Source of the DNA: Astrothelium macrocarpum
Lineage: Eukaryota > Ascomycota > Dothideomycetes > Trypetheliales > Trypetheliaceae
NCBI GenBank assembly: GCA_021030915.1
Contig: JAGEMR010000249.1
Coordinates: 1 to 19,798 of the forward strand
DNA: 19,798 nt
Direction: 5' to 3'
Position 1 is the stretch's first letter, and every line of letters begins with the position of its first letter. Below the pieces are notes generated by a model, which had not been told where the DNA came from, made no database searches, and was given only the letters and a program-made list of their open reading frames with translations. The position numbers and the translations under genes were made by a program. Below, piece by piece: positions 9,357 through 19,635 of this stretch.

Positions 9357-10794
9357 GCGGGAAATTGAAACGCAGGTTCGTATCGCGCTTGCAAACGCGA
9401 ACGGTGGTAGTTTAGAAGACTTTTTCAATTTCCCCCTTCTACTGGCATGAAGACGACTTATAGACTTACGTCAGTTAATATGGAAGGTTCTGTATCATGA
9501 TGTCAGGTAGCACAAGATGTTTCTTCTGGACAAACTTCGTGGCATCACTCCAACCTCACGCAGGCTTGATTTTATTGTCTTTCAATTGCGGGAAGCTATG
9601 TAGCAGAATGCTGTTAAATGTCTCGCTAGCTTCACAGGGCAAGAGGCTAGAAGGCGATTGACTGAGACGATTGACAGAGGCGGCCTGCCGGTTTTCGCTG
9701 TGCAGGTGCTGTGGAAATCGCGAATGAGATGCACTCGCAGTAAACGGGGAGAGGGTCGTGCGGAGCAGGGTCGCAGGAGAAATCGCAGATCACGCTAAGG
9801 TTGCGGGGGGCAAATCGAGGAACTCGACAAGGGGCGGTATTTGCGGAGTAAGACGGGTCCAGCACGACGTGTCAGTCGAGAAAATTCGGGCCAAGTTCTG
9901 ACAGCCGCATGGTCCGACTTAACAGCATTGATGAAGATATCGCTGGAGGCCATTTTTTGGTAGGGACCAGATTGTCTCTTATTTCATCGACGTCTCCATC
10001 GAGAGTATTCTTCAGTAAGTCAGTCGCGCCATGAACTCACGTACAGCTCTTCCACATTGTCTTGGACCACCCATTATCATTTCGCGTAGCTGGGGACTGG
10101 TAGTCTTTTCTCCTTCTACAATGTCCAATTTCAGCTACAAGACAAGCTCGCTCTCAGTTTTGTAGGGTCTTCTTTCCCGGGAGAGTATGCAACACCTGGA
10201 AGCGGCTCGATTGTGGGTTGCATGAGTTGCCCACTCCGAGCTTTTCAGCGCCACAACGGCTCCTATAGCTGCTCTGGGTTATTTTCAATGGCCCTAATTG
10301 CAGAATGCCATAATTTTACATCCGGCATGATATCTAAATGGTGGGACCCCTCAATTAGTAACGCTTTACAGAAGTTCTAAATCATAAAGATTCTTCTCTC
10401 CTTGAGAAATAGGGAGAGCCTCTTTTCATCCAGAGTGTCCTTATGGAAATGCGTAAAATGTATCATCCGGTTAGTTGCAGACCATTCTTCCTCAGTAAAT
10501 CCCCTTCAGCATACTGACCTCAGTAATTGAATTTAGGACCTATCTCCTAAAACTCAACTCTTCAGTCCAATGATGGCCACATCGCCCCCAGTCCGGGAAT
10601 TTCCTGGCACGGTCTTTGCATTCAGAGTCTTGAACGCTTTGTTTGGGAGTGTAAGATGATACGAGCTTTCGGCATCACTCTTGTCAATTACAAGAACAAA
10701 GACATCGTCGATCAAGGCTTTTACTGTAGAGACTGTAGTAGCTATAGTAGGCAATCATTGTTGGAGAGGCTTTGAAGATGCAGTTCGCAGGCGG

Positions 10795-10884
10795 AGTAAT
10801 GTGTGCTTAGGGGCCACACGCATTACTAAAAAACAAATCACTAATCGTGAATGCCGAATGTCGGAGTTTCGTTGGCCCTAAGCA
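10795..10884. repeat. Cluster of nested inverted repeats
   Basis: The arms AGTAATGTGTG (10795-10805) and CACACGCATTACT (10815-10827) pair with a two-base bulge. TGCTTAGGGGCCA (10804-10816) also pairs with TGGCCCTAAGCA (10873-10884), with one base bulged. A small CCGA..TCGG hairpin lies between them, near 10855-10865. Overlapping arms mean two alternative folds. It might be a worn foldback or MITE-like element; no target-site duplication was identified. Confidence 0.5.
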
Positions 10885-11251
10885 ATTTTCTGCCGGTATT
10901 TACCGCCACGAGATTACCATGTCCGTTCACCATGTTGCTTGCGCTGATGTCCGTAATTCGGCATATTTCAAATGTAGGACGTTTGCCATATGACTAATCA
11001 TGATTGAATCAATAAGCTTAACCGTTGTATATCTCCAGTAAATCCGAAAAGATGCATGGCTAATTAATGGTCTATAGTAAAGACACGGATTTCGTCTCCG
11101 CGACCCCGATCTCCGCTTCAAGCAAGCAACCAGGGTTAAATGGATGGTGTCATCGTGACCGTAGCTCCATTGGCTCCTCGGCAAAGAGACCAGGCTTTGC
11201 ATCCCAGGTCGCTGAATAATTGGAGGGCAAATGCTTTGACATTAACTGATG

Positions 11252-11258
11252 TATATAA
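11252..11258 (+). promoter_or_regulatory. Candidate TATA box of the oxidoreductase gene
   Basis: TATATAA lies about 95 bases before the ATG at 11353. A pyrimidine-rich leader follows, ending in an A at position -3 of the start codon, as is common in fungal genes. Confidence 0.45.
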
Positions 11259-11352
11259 TCTTTGGTTCTTTCCTCATTGTATTTGCCTTCACTTCAGTGT
11301 TCCTCAAAACGTTTTCCCATAAAATATCGCACACTATTCGCAAATTCTCATT

Positions 11353-12502
11353 ATGAAGGAAGCCATTGTTTCAAAGGGTCCTGTCGTCAAAATAGTGGAT
11401 TCCGAAATCCCAAAACCGAATGCGGACCAAGTTGTTATTAAGGTCGTGGTCAGCGGTAGTAATCCCAAGGACGTACGTTGTCTCTATGCAACGCCTTCGT
11501 TCTCGAAGTCAACTGATTTTCCCCCCTACAGTGGAAATATCCAGAATGGACGGGAGCAGAAATGAATATGGGCGACGACATTGCCGGCACAGTCCATGCT
11601 ATTGGCGAAAATGTCACCGAGTTCAAAGTCGGAGATCGCGTCAGCGCCTTTCATGAGATGCGTACGACTGGTGGTTCGTATGCAGAATATGCCTTGGCAT
11701 GGGCACACACCACTTTTCATATTCCTCAGAAGACTACTTTCGAAGAAGCTGCTGCGATCCCACTTGCTGCTATGACCGCTGCGGTTGGTCTTTATGTTCG
11801 CTTGGGACTACCAGAGCCATGGAAGGTGGGGGAAAAAGATATACCATTGGTGATTTACGGCGGAAGTAGTGCAGTCGGAGCATATGCAATCCAATTCGCG
11901 CAGAGAAGTCAAATACATCCGCTGATTGTGGTGGCCGGAGGTGGATCATCCTATGTGGAGACATTGATAGACAGGAGCAAGGGTGATACTATCGTCGACT
12001 ATCGGAAAGGGGATCAAGCAGTCGTACAGGGCATCAAAGACGCGCTCAAGGGGAAACCTTTGGAGTATGCTTACGATGCAGTGAGTGAAAAAGGCTCCTA
12101 CCAGGTCAGTGCATGATGTCTCCGATCCCCGACCCTTTGTTATCTTCCAGGCTCAAAATATTTACCGACTTATTTTTCCAGAACATTTGTCAAGTCCTTG
12201 CAGCCAATGGTAGCATCACCCTAGTTCTCCCTGGAGGAGAATACAAGGAGATTCCTCCTACAATACAAAAGTCATTGACTATGGTCGGTACTGTTCACGG
12301 TGAAGACAAAGACTTTGGTTTCGCGTTTTTCCGTTACATCGGTAAGGGATTACAAGATGGCTGGTTCAAGCCACAGCCACAAGAGGTACAGACAGGTGGT
12401 CTTGAAGGCATTCAAGGTGCGCTACAGAAATTGAAGGACGGTAAGGCCAGTGCAATCAAGTATGTATTTCGAATTGCGGACACACCTGGCGTGTCAAACT
12501 AA
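11353..12502 (+). CDS. Zinc-type alcohol dehydrogenase-like oxidoreductase, ToxD/enoyl-reductase type (3 exons, 337 aa)
   Basis: This is a medium-chain dehydrogenase/reductase of the quinone- or enoyl-reductase branch, expected to use NADPH on an unsaturated carbonyl substrate. Exons are 11353-11472, 11532-12104 and 12182-12502; introns of 59 and 77 nt fall between whole codons. Motifs: VVIKVVVSGSNPKD joined to WKYPEW across the first splice, GDDIAGTVHAIGENVTEF, VGDRVSAFHEMR, the substrate-domain IPLAAMTAAVGLY, and the Rossmann loop YGGSSAVG (about 149-156). Then YDAVSEKGSYQ joins NICQVL across the second splice, and the end reads KASAIKYVFRI. No structural zinc cysteine cluster is visible, as expected for this branch. 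Relatives occur both as stand-alone enzymes and in secondary-metabolite clusters. No other biosynthetic gene lies nearby, so a general detoxifying reductase is the simplest reading. Substrate is unknown. Confidence 0.9.
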
Positions 12503-12890
12503 GCAGGTCACTCTACCAATCAAAAAGGGGGCGCATATTTTAACACGACTTTAAAATGCGGTTACAATAAGGTTATCTGTGCGTGTATCGATAAGATAAA
12601 GCCTTGAATTGATTCACGTAGTATTCGGTCAAAATACAACACCCCAAAAGGAAAACCATGGTCCGATCTTTACAAGTTCAGGGGCCATGCAGCCCAAATA
12701 TGATTTTGGTATGATTACACCATGAAAAATGGCAAACAGCCACGACCTAACCCGAGCCCAACCACGCCGCCATCCTCCACACGCCAACCATGAGATTTGA
12801 AAAAGCTTATTCTGCAACACAGACTTGAACAGCAAAATCAAACACATCCTCGCCCAGCCTAGTCAGCCCAACCTCCACCAATCCACTCAT
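12503..12890. other. Convergent intergenic region
   Basis: This lies between the stops of the oxidoreductase (+) and kinesin-8 (-) genes. It should carry both 3' ends; an AATAAG-like signal lies near 12567. I see nothing else of note. Confidence 0.5.
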
Positions 12891-15800
12891 TCACCGCCAC
12901 CCCCCCTTCCCCCCAACCACACTCCCCCTCCCGCCCGCCATCGCCCCCGCAACACTCAACCTCCCCCTCGCACCCGCCCCGCCACCATCACTCGTCAGCC
13001 GTCTCCCCTGCGCCCCACCCGCCGCACCCTTCCCCACCATCGCGGCGCCGACACGCGGGCTCAACACGCTCGTGCTGCTCCGCGCACCCGCCGCGAGATC
13101 GTCATGGCTGCGCACGACCATGCGCCGCGCCTGGCCCGCGGTGAACAGCGGCGGCGCCTGCTCGGCCGCGTATTGCTGCTGCTGCTGCGGCGGCGACGAC
13201 GACGAGCCGGTCGGGCTGCGCCGGCGCTGGTGGTGGTGGCGCGCCGCTGGGTTGAGCGAGTCGCGCGCGTGGAGCGAGCGGCGGAGGTGTTTGGCGAGGA
13301 GCGCGTCGTCGAGAGCTGGGTCCGGCGGGTTAGTGGATGCGCGGTGGGGTTTGGTGATGGTGGCGTGCGTGGTGCTGCTGCTGTCGGAGTCGGAGGCGGA
13401 GGGGGAGGCGGAGGCGGAGGCGGGTGGGGTGGGGACGGTGGAGGTGGAGAGCGGGGATTTGTTGGGTGCGTTGTGATGGTGGTGGTTGTGGTTGTGGGGT
13501 GCGGTGTTGGTGCTGATTTCGCGGAGGGGTGAGGGCTCGCTGGGGGAGGAGGATGAGAGGTGGATGGCGGAGTTGAGAGTTGGTGGGGGAGGGAGGGTGG
13601 GAGAGACATTTGAAGGTGTGGTGGTGTTGGTTTTGGAGAGGAAGCCAGCTTGGAAGCGGTTATTGCGTGGCTTGATTTCTAGGGAGGATTCGGGCGGTGC
13701 TGGGATGGGTGAGGAGCCTGGGCCTTCTGATGTAGCCATGTTGATGCTAGATGCTAGAGCTGTTGGAGGCCATGGAGGATTGGGGCTCGGCTTTGCCGTT
13801 GGTAATTCATTGGAAGAAGACTTGTCTGGTGTTGAAGCAGGGTGGATAGGTGTCTTTTCGAACTCGGCGAGTGTTCCGTCTTCGGTGTCATCCCGCCATC
13901 GCACCGCTCGCTTTGCTTTGGATGGACTCTTCTTCTTGGGCGTGAATGAGACGCCTTTGCGAACGCTGCCAATCTTTGGCCGTCGACGAGGAGAAGCTTT
14001 GATAGGTGATGAATTGGACCCATGCGATGTTTCTACAACAAGGGAAGAGTTTAAGCGTGGCCTTATCGGACTGGGACCCATGAGATTTGCGCCTTTCCTG
14101 CGCTTGGGTGTTCCTTGCTTTGTTGGCGGAAATGCTTCTGTTGGAGGTAAGCCAAGTCCTCCATCCGGCTTGATAACTTGTGAAGTCGCATCAGAGCAAC
14201 TCGTCAATAATTTCAAAAGTACATTCTTGGCCGCTTCTACTGCTTCCTGTTCATCCATTTGTAGAATCTGGTTCAAGATTGCAATAGTCTCGAAATGTGC
14301 CGTGAGTAGTACTTGTACCATGGCTGCATCTCCGCTTCGCTCTTGATCAAGAACGCTTGCATACATCTCTCTTTCGCCTTTTGCTTTGAGAAGTTCGGCT
14401 TCTCTCGTCAAATTGGCAATGTCTGAGTTTTCAACGACACCGTCAATTTGCTGCTCTTGTAGCTGGCGAGTTCCAGTCTGCAAGGCAGCGTCTAGCGATC
14501 GTTCCCAGTTGTTCTTGGCCAAGCGTTGGTGATAGTGTTGTCTGCTTCCTTCCAGCTCTGCCTGGATGCCTTGCGCAGTCTTCCGCATTGCTAGCAAGTT
14601 TCTTGGCGGTTCCTCTTCCTCCCGTGTCTCACAGACATTGTCAAAAGCAGCAATCCAGGAACTGAGCATACCAATCCTTCTTTCGATCTGGCGTAGCTTG
14701 CGCATGTTATTTGTCCGCTCCTGACGCTCCGACGCGGTGTGTTCATAAGAAGCCCGAATCCTTTGGACGCCTTCCTTTGCAATGCCCTCTTTCTTCTCAT
14801 TCAGCCTACGAAACTTGGAAAATGCGATGCTCTCAAATTCCTTTTGTGCCGCCTTGAGTTCGTCGATTTGTTGACGTTGCTCGTCAATCTTCTTGAGAAA
14901 GTCCTTTACGTGACGATTGACATTGTATACATTTCTCGTGACCTTTGTTTGGATATTTTTTGCTCGATTTGCATAACGCAGTGTATTTTGGGTCTCGTCA
15001 AAATGAGCGCTAGAAGGACTCACGCAGACAATCATGACCGTCTTGCAATTACCACCCAAGGAAAACTTGAGAAGCCGAGTGAGCTTCGAATTACGATAAG
15101 GAACGTGGTTCCGTTTTCGTGGATCGCACAAGGCGTTGATGCAACTGCCAAGTGCAAGAAGAGATTTGTTGATATTGGCGCCTTCCAGTAGCCGTTCACC
15201 CCGATTCTTGGTCGCGCTCGCTCTTTCGCTGCCTGCAAGATCGATGATACTGAGTGTTGCCATGGTATGTGGCTCATTGATATCTGCATTCCGATCTTTC
15301 TGGGAAACGTTTATTTGGAGTACTGCATGAGAGCGTGATGATGTGGCATTGGCTTCTGTTGGAGACATGGTGCGATATTCGTTTCCTCGTACAATCATAT
15401 CCATTACTTCCTGCACCTATACCAATATTAGCCCATATTTTCCATTTTGAGGGAGAGACCAACATTTTGAGGATGATGGCTCGAAAGTCCAGCTACCGAG
15501 ACGGCTTGATTCTGATCTTCTCTCAGCATCAGTCCGGTCTTGCCCCCACCTGGTACCAGCAGATCGCGAATGGTCTCATTGTATATTTCCAAATAGGATA
15601 GCGATATTTCGGTAACCTTGTCCTGCTGAAGGTCTTGTATCCGCTCAAAAAGTTCCTGCATTGTAAGGAAGATGATGCCTGGTTGCTGGGCACTTCCACT
15701 AAACTGAATTAGAGACGCGCATCCAACATGAGCTCCAAAACGTACGTGATAGTGTGCGTCTTTCCACAACCTGTTGCCCCATATGCAAACACAGTAGCAT

Positions 15801-16234
15801 TATAGCCATCGAGGACACTATCCAGAAGGTTTTTGGTGGTTGCATCGTAGACATCGCCTTGGCTCGTGTTCTCATCAAAAACTCGGTCAAATCCAAAGGT
15901 CTGGTCTTTTACGCGTTTGCCTTGAGGGACTATCGATTTTGAAAACTTTTGTACTGGATTATCTTCAGGTGGATCAAAGACTCTAGACTTCTAATCAGTA
16001 GTAGTTCGCGAATGATGTGCTCAGGAGCTCTGACAAGCATTTCTCGTCGACGACTTTGATGATTGATCTTAGGCCTTTTTGCGAGAGTTTGGGAGCGGGA
16101 GCAGCAGCTAGTGATCCATCGCCAAAGAATAGAGGGCCGTCGTCCGTCTTTGCTAGCTGTGCAGCTTCTCTGATGGTAAATGGTCGGACACGGACAGCGA
16201 CAGAGATGGACGAGGCGCTATCGTCAGTCGCCAT
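12891..16234 (-). CDS. KIP3: Kinesin-8 microtubule motor (4 exons, 1065 aa)
   Basis: Kinesin-8 motors walk to microtubule plus ends and promote shortening there, acting in spindle length control, chromosome alignment and nuclear positioning. Exons are 16035-16234, 15746-15982, 15464-15698 and 12891-15416; introns are 52, 47 and 47 nt and the joined frame is open. The motor domain is N-terminal: SISVAVRVRPFTIREAAQL, VFDPPEDNPVQKF, P-loop GATGCGKT (135-142), SYLEIYNETIRDLL, switch I NATSSRSH (247-254), switch II DLAGSE (283-288), NINKSLLALGSCINAL, VPYRNSKLTRLLK and NTLRYANRAKNI. A neck and coiled-coil region rich in Glu, Lys, Gln and Arg follows (VKDFLKKIDEQRQQIDELK). The tail is basic and Ser/Pro-rich, as in kinesin-8 tails that bind microtubules. 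The last 220 residues are low-complexity, with runs of Gln, His, Pro, Ser and Gly. The first intron uses a less common gtcaga donor. Confidence 0.94.
13155..13520. repeat. GC-rich trinucleotide low-complexity tract in the kinesin-8 tail
   Basis: On the plus strand this shows short runs of CTG, CGG, GAC, GGAGGC and GGT/TGT units. Read on the coding strand they give a Gln run ending in Tyr, Ser/Ala/Asp repeats and a His-rich stretch. It lies wholly inside the last kinesin exon. Its composition is much more GC-rich and strand-asymmetric than the rest of the window, and it creates long antisense and shifted open frames. Confidence 0.7.
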
Positions 16235-17322
16235 CGCGACGATGACAGAAGATTAGTGACAAAAGATCTGCACAAGAGTTGAATAGCGTTGATGTATGTA
16301 CTGAACAGCGATGTAATGGTGTAAAAAGCAGCAAACGAATGTACCAAGAAGCTTCCAACAACGTCAGAGGATTCGCACATTCAACGCTCGGGGAGTTGAC
16401 ACCCGAGCTCGAAAAAGGCTAGCGTAGTTGGCATGGCAACAACCCCCCACCCTACCTTACTGCCTTGCCCTTCGCTGCCGTGGCCGTGCAGAACTCCACA
16501 ACCCTCTACTGCCCGCCAAATGATCAGCTTTGCTCTGGCAAAGTTGACAACATCCCTCGACATGTTCGCAGTTCTTTTCACCTTGGCACATCCACAAAAC
16601 GCTCTTCCTGCGCTGTCGCCTTTGATTGTATCCAAACTCCAATGATAGTCAAGACTACCAAAGATTCTCACCAATTTATCATTGTTAATACTTTTGCACA
16701 TTGTCCAGCAGTTTGAACGATGACTCACAATAGCCCGGTTTCTTTTTTGCTACTTGGGTTGACAATCTTTTCCCCAACCGAGCATGCACTTCACGCCATG
16801 CTGATGACATGTCTTTGTTTGCCGTAAACCATTTTGGATACTCCCTTGCAGCTCGGAGTACCGTTTTTGACCAACTTCCATTTCTATGCTGACGCCGAAC
16901 AGTGCCTAAGCTTTGGAATACTAGACAACGAAGCTGATTAGAACGGTAAAATATTGAACAACTCCCAAGCTGAGCTATTTGGATGCAAGCTAGATCTATA
17001 GGCGTGGGGCGTATCTCGCCTAACGCACTGATTGGTTTTGACTCGACGTCAGCCTCGTCGAAGGATGTAAAGGTACCCAATGCGACGCCCATGCCCAACG
17101 GCAGCGACCTTTATTAAAGGACCAAATGTATCTTTGCTGATAATGTCGGATCACCCATCTCCAACGTTGGAAGAACACAGGCAAATTAAAAGGATACATG
17201 ATTGACCGAATCACTAAGCTGCTGTTCCGAGCAACTAATGTGGAAAGCTTTACTCCTTATTCTCAGCCTCATTCCTTGCCCGTCACTTTATCGCGGAATC
17301 GCATCGATTCGTTGCATGCGAA
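16235..17322. other. Divergent upstream region, kinesin-8 and first BTB gene
   Basis: About 1.1 kb lies between the kinesin start (minus) and the first BTB start (plus), so it should hold both promoters. Frames of 70-137 codons on both strands overlap one another without a known domain, so I annotate none. Confidence 0.5.
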
Positions 17323-18139
17323 ATGTCGTCATCCGAAGAAATCCGCTTGCTTCATGAGCAACTCGATGATACTGTTCCCCTTCTTCGCAAGTAAGCACCA
17401 AGGAGCCCATGGCCAACTTAACTTATCACTGTTAAATTACTCTAACAATCCTAGTGACCTGCTTCGTCTTGGATCTGTTGTTTCGATTAGGGTCGGAAAT
17501 TCTTCAGCTAGTCGCGAGGAGACATTTTGGGTTCATGAACGACTCATCTGCTATTATTCTCCTTTCTTTGACAGAGCGTGTCACGGCGAATGGACGGAAT
17601 CTACTAGCAAGGCTATTGAGTTACCGGAAGATGACCCAGACATCTTTGCACTCTTTGTTCAACGCCTGTATTCTGGAGATTGTGCATATGCATATGCGGG
17701 CTCTCCCGATGTCGATTTCGAGAAGCTTGTTGCACTTTATGCCTTTGCCGATAAAGTGGGAATGTTGCATCTGAAAGACGAGGTCGTTGACAAAATAATA
17801 GACCGTATTCTGTGTGGATGGTTCTCCGTATTTGTTTACCAGGTTCGCGTCGTCTACGATAACACGACTGAAGTCTCGGGCCTAAGGAAGATGATTTGCT
17901 ATGTTGTTCTGGAATCTATTCTTAGAAATCCTAAAGGCGGAGTCGCATTCCTCTGGGAAGGTGGTCACAAGACTGGGAGAGAATTTGCTGCCGAGTATCC
18001 TGATTTCTTCTATGACTTGACATTTTACAGGTCAAATGATCACAATTTCAACATCAAGTATAGAAACTGTCTCTTCCATGATCATGAAAGAGATGCTTTC
18101 TGCACGTATCGCCAGCGACGAAGGGGTTATTCGAATTGA
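17323..18139 (+). CDS. BTB/POZ domain protein, tandem copy 1 (2 exons, 250 aa)
   Basis: BTB/POZ domains pair with themselves or other proteins; many link substrates to Cullin-3 ubiquitin ligases, but these short fungal forms have no assigned role. I start at ATG 17323-17325, giving MSSSEEIRLLHEQLDDTVPL. Exon 1 is 17323-17390, the intron 17391-17454 (64 nt), exon 2 17455-18139. A longer frame without splicing exists from 17198, but the spliced model is preferred because the next gene has the same layout and its leader reads as normal protein. BTB domain, about residues 28-140: VVSIRVG, WVHERLICYYSPFFDRA, AIELPEDDPDIFALFVQRLY and LHLKDEVVDKIID. After it comes VRVVYDNTTEVSGLRKM, a region usual in this fungal family. 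The C-terminus carries C-x2-H-x-H-x5-C (NCLFHDHERDAFC) and then a basic end. No second known domain is visible. Confidence 0.86.
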
Positions 18140-18813
18140 CGAGCGATAGAAATATTTATACGTGTAAAATTTCCCTCCATATTAATCTTGTGTCAACTTG
18201 ACAAGTGGCCTAATTAATTTGGTTCTTACTCGGAGCTACCAGGATTCAATGGTATTAGCCTTCGTACATTCAATACGCTGCATACTTTAACCGCTTTCCC
18301 TCCATGACCTACTATAATGAAAGCACGCCTGATATACTGTCACATATTTTAACAGTGGTGAGACCTTCCGTAGAGAATAAGAACTGGAGGCCTACTAGCA
18401 TCGCTACAGTGACTTCCTGGGTCATGAAGTATCACTCATTCACGTGAGAGCGACTCAATTCTCCACACATACGAAAGTGAGAACCGCTTTTGGGCCAGAG
18501 TGGGTCCTATTGGCACTTCGACTACCAGAAGGACATCAGAATTTATACACGAACCATCTGCCTATACGCAGCCTTCAAACTGCATTGAGACACTCTTCGT
18601 CGAAGTCGAGCCTATCATTCCCGATATCTGATATGACGATTCGTCAAAAGGAGTGCAACATAGAAAGCAGTAACCTGGCATCAAAGGCCATTTTCTCTTG
18701 ATCTTATTTTCTTCAACATTCTGAGGAACTAAGACCGCCTCAATCCTCAATCACAGATCGTCAACTTCGTTCGCCTGATCACAAAAACGTACGAAGTCGA
18801 CAGCTCGGCAAAA
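18140..18813. other. Intergenic region between the two BTB genes
   Basis: This holds the end of BTB copy 1 and the promoter of copy 2. An 85-codon plus-strand frame (18444-18701) shows no BTB or other domain similarity, and I do not treat it as a gene. Confidence 0.5.
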
Positions 18814-19635
18814 ATGGATACAAATTCGGAAGCATCAGATAAAGAATCTGTGCTCTTTCGTCGGTAGGTTTCAAGGCCATGTCTCTGGTATGGTAAGGCA
18901 AAAAGTATCCAGAGCTGATTAGAACGTAGCCAGTATTACGATCCAGGCCCTATGGTTACTATTAGGGTTGGACTACCAGGCGAACCTAAGGAAGCAAAAT
19001 ATTGGGACTTCTTTGTCTACGAAAATCATCTTGTTCACCATTCTCTCTTTTTCAGAAAAGCTTTAGAGGGGCCTTGGAAAGAATCGCAAGTCAAGATCAT
19101 CGAGCTACCGGAAGATAAACCACGCATATTTAAACTGTTCATCCAATGGCTCTACACAGGAGATTATGATCATAGCTGCAGTTTGGAACGTCGTAGCGAC
19201 ATATTGGAACATTGCCGACTCTATGTCCTTGCAGATAAACTTCAAGTTTCGGAGCTCAAAGATCACGTTGTTGATAAACTTATTGAAGACAAACCAGGTT
19301 CGAGGCTTGATTGTTTCGAAGAAAGCGACGTTCGATTTGTCTATACCCACACCCCAAGCAATTCCAAGCTGAGGCTACTCACATGCGCCTTGACCATAAA
19401 TTCCGGCGGCAGATACTGCTGCGAGCCTTGCGATTGGCTCTGGAACGACAAAACTCTAGCTAGGAAGCTCCCTGAGTTCTGCTACGACTTGTTCTTTATG
19501 ACCGACGGGGAGTGGGGTTGGGAGTGGAATGGTGTGACAAGCGGCAATAATTGTTTTTTTCACGAACATGAGAAGAACGGGCATTGCAAGTTCGTGGAAA
19601 AGAGAAAACGAGAAGAAGCATTAGGGTTGTCTTAG
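18814..19635 (+). CDS. BTB/POZ domain protein, tandem copy 2 (2 exons, 251 aa)
   Basis: Exon 1 is 18814-18863, beginning MDTNSEASDKESVLFRR; the intron is about 18864-18929 (66 nt), and exon 2 runs from about 18930 to 19635 (acceptor position could be off by one base). Starting at the in-frame ATG near 18952 would cut into the first BTB strand, so the spliced start is preferred. BTB features: VTIRVG, FFVYENHLVHHSLFFRKAL, IIELPEDKPRIFKLFIQWLY, LYVLADKLQVSELKDHVVDK. Then comes VRFVYTHTPSNSKLRLL, and the C-terminus has C-x2-H-x-H-x5-C (NCFFHEHEKNGHC) before a basic tail. It shares length, intron phase and all these blocks with the upstream gene but has diverged widely, so the duplication is probably old. 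It has an extra CC..C cluster (RYCCEPCDW) before the final motif. Function is unknown. Confidence 0.86.

Larger units (their letters stand above)
8867..11352. other. Long gene-poor region (about 2.5 kb)
   Basis: It separates the starts of the divergent Est1-like and oxidoreductase genes. No frame exceeds about 91 codons, and none shows a domain, signal peptide or splice-joined continuation that I can support. The contents I can name are short inverted repeats at 9324-9356 and 10795-10884, and a TATA-like site at 11252-11258. It may contain decayed transposon DNA or an unrecognised non-coding transcript. Confidence 0.5.

Noticed and set aside
11353..12502. Secondary-metabolite gene cluster around the ToxD-like reductase
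   Set aside because: No polyketide synthase, peptide synthetase, P450, transporter or cluster regulator is present in the window.
12825..13532. 235-codon plus-strand frame rich in Pro and Arg
   Set aside because: It runs mostly antisense to the kinesin-8 tail. The lack of stops follows from the GC-rich repeats, and the product is low-complexity without any domain.
13061..13609. 182-codon minus-strand frame full of Pro and Thr
   Set aside because: It is a shifted reading of the same repeats in the kinesin-8 last exon. The kinesin frame continues properly from the motor.
13486..14346. 286-codon plus-strand frame
   Set aside because: It is wholly antisense to the kinesin-8 exon. It has no start context, domain or splice continuation; it is a shadow produced by composition.
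16685..17098. 137-codon minus-strand frame upstream of kinesin-8
   Set aside because: No domain, no partner exon with matching phase, and it overlaps other equally long frames in the shared upstream region. It is kept out for lack of evidence, though it is not impossible.
17198..17454. Unspliced upstream extension of the first BTB protein
   Set aside because: The spliced start at 17323 gives a normal leader, good donor and acceptor sites, and the same gene structure as the neighbouring paralogue.
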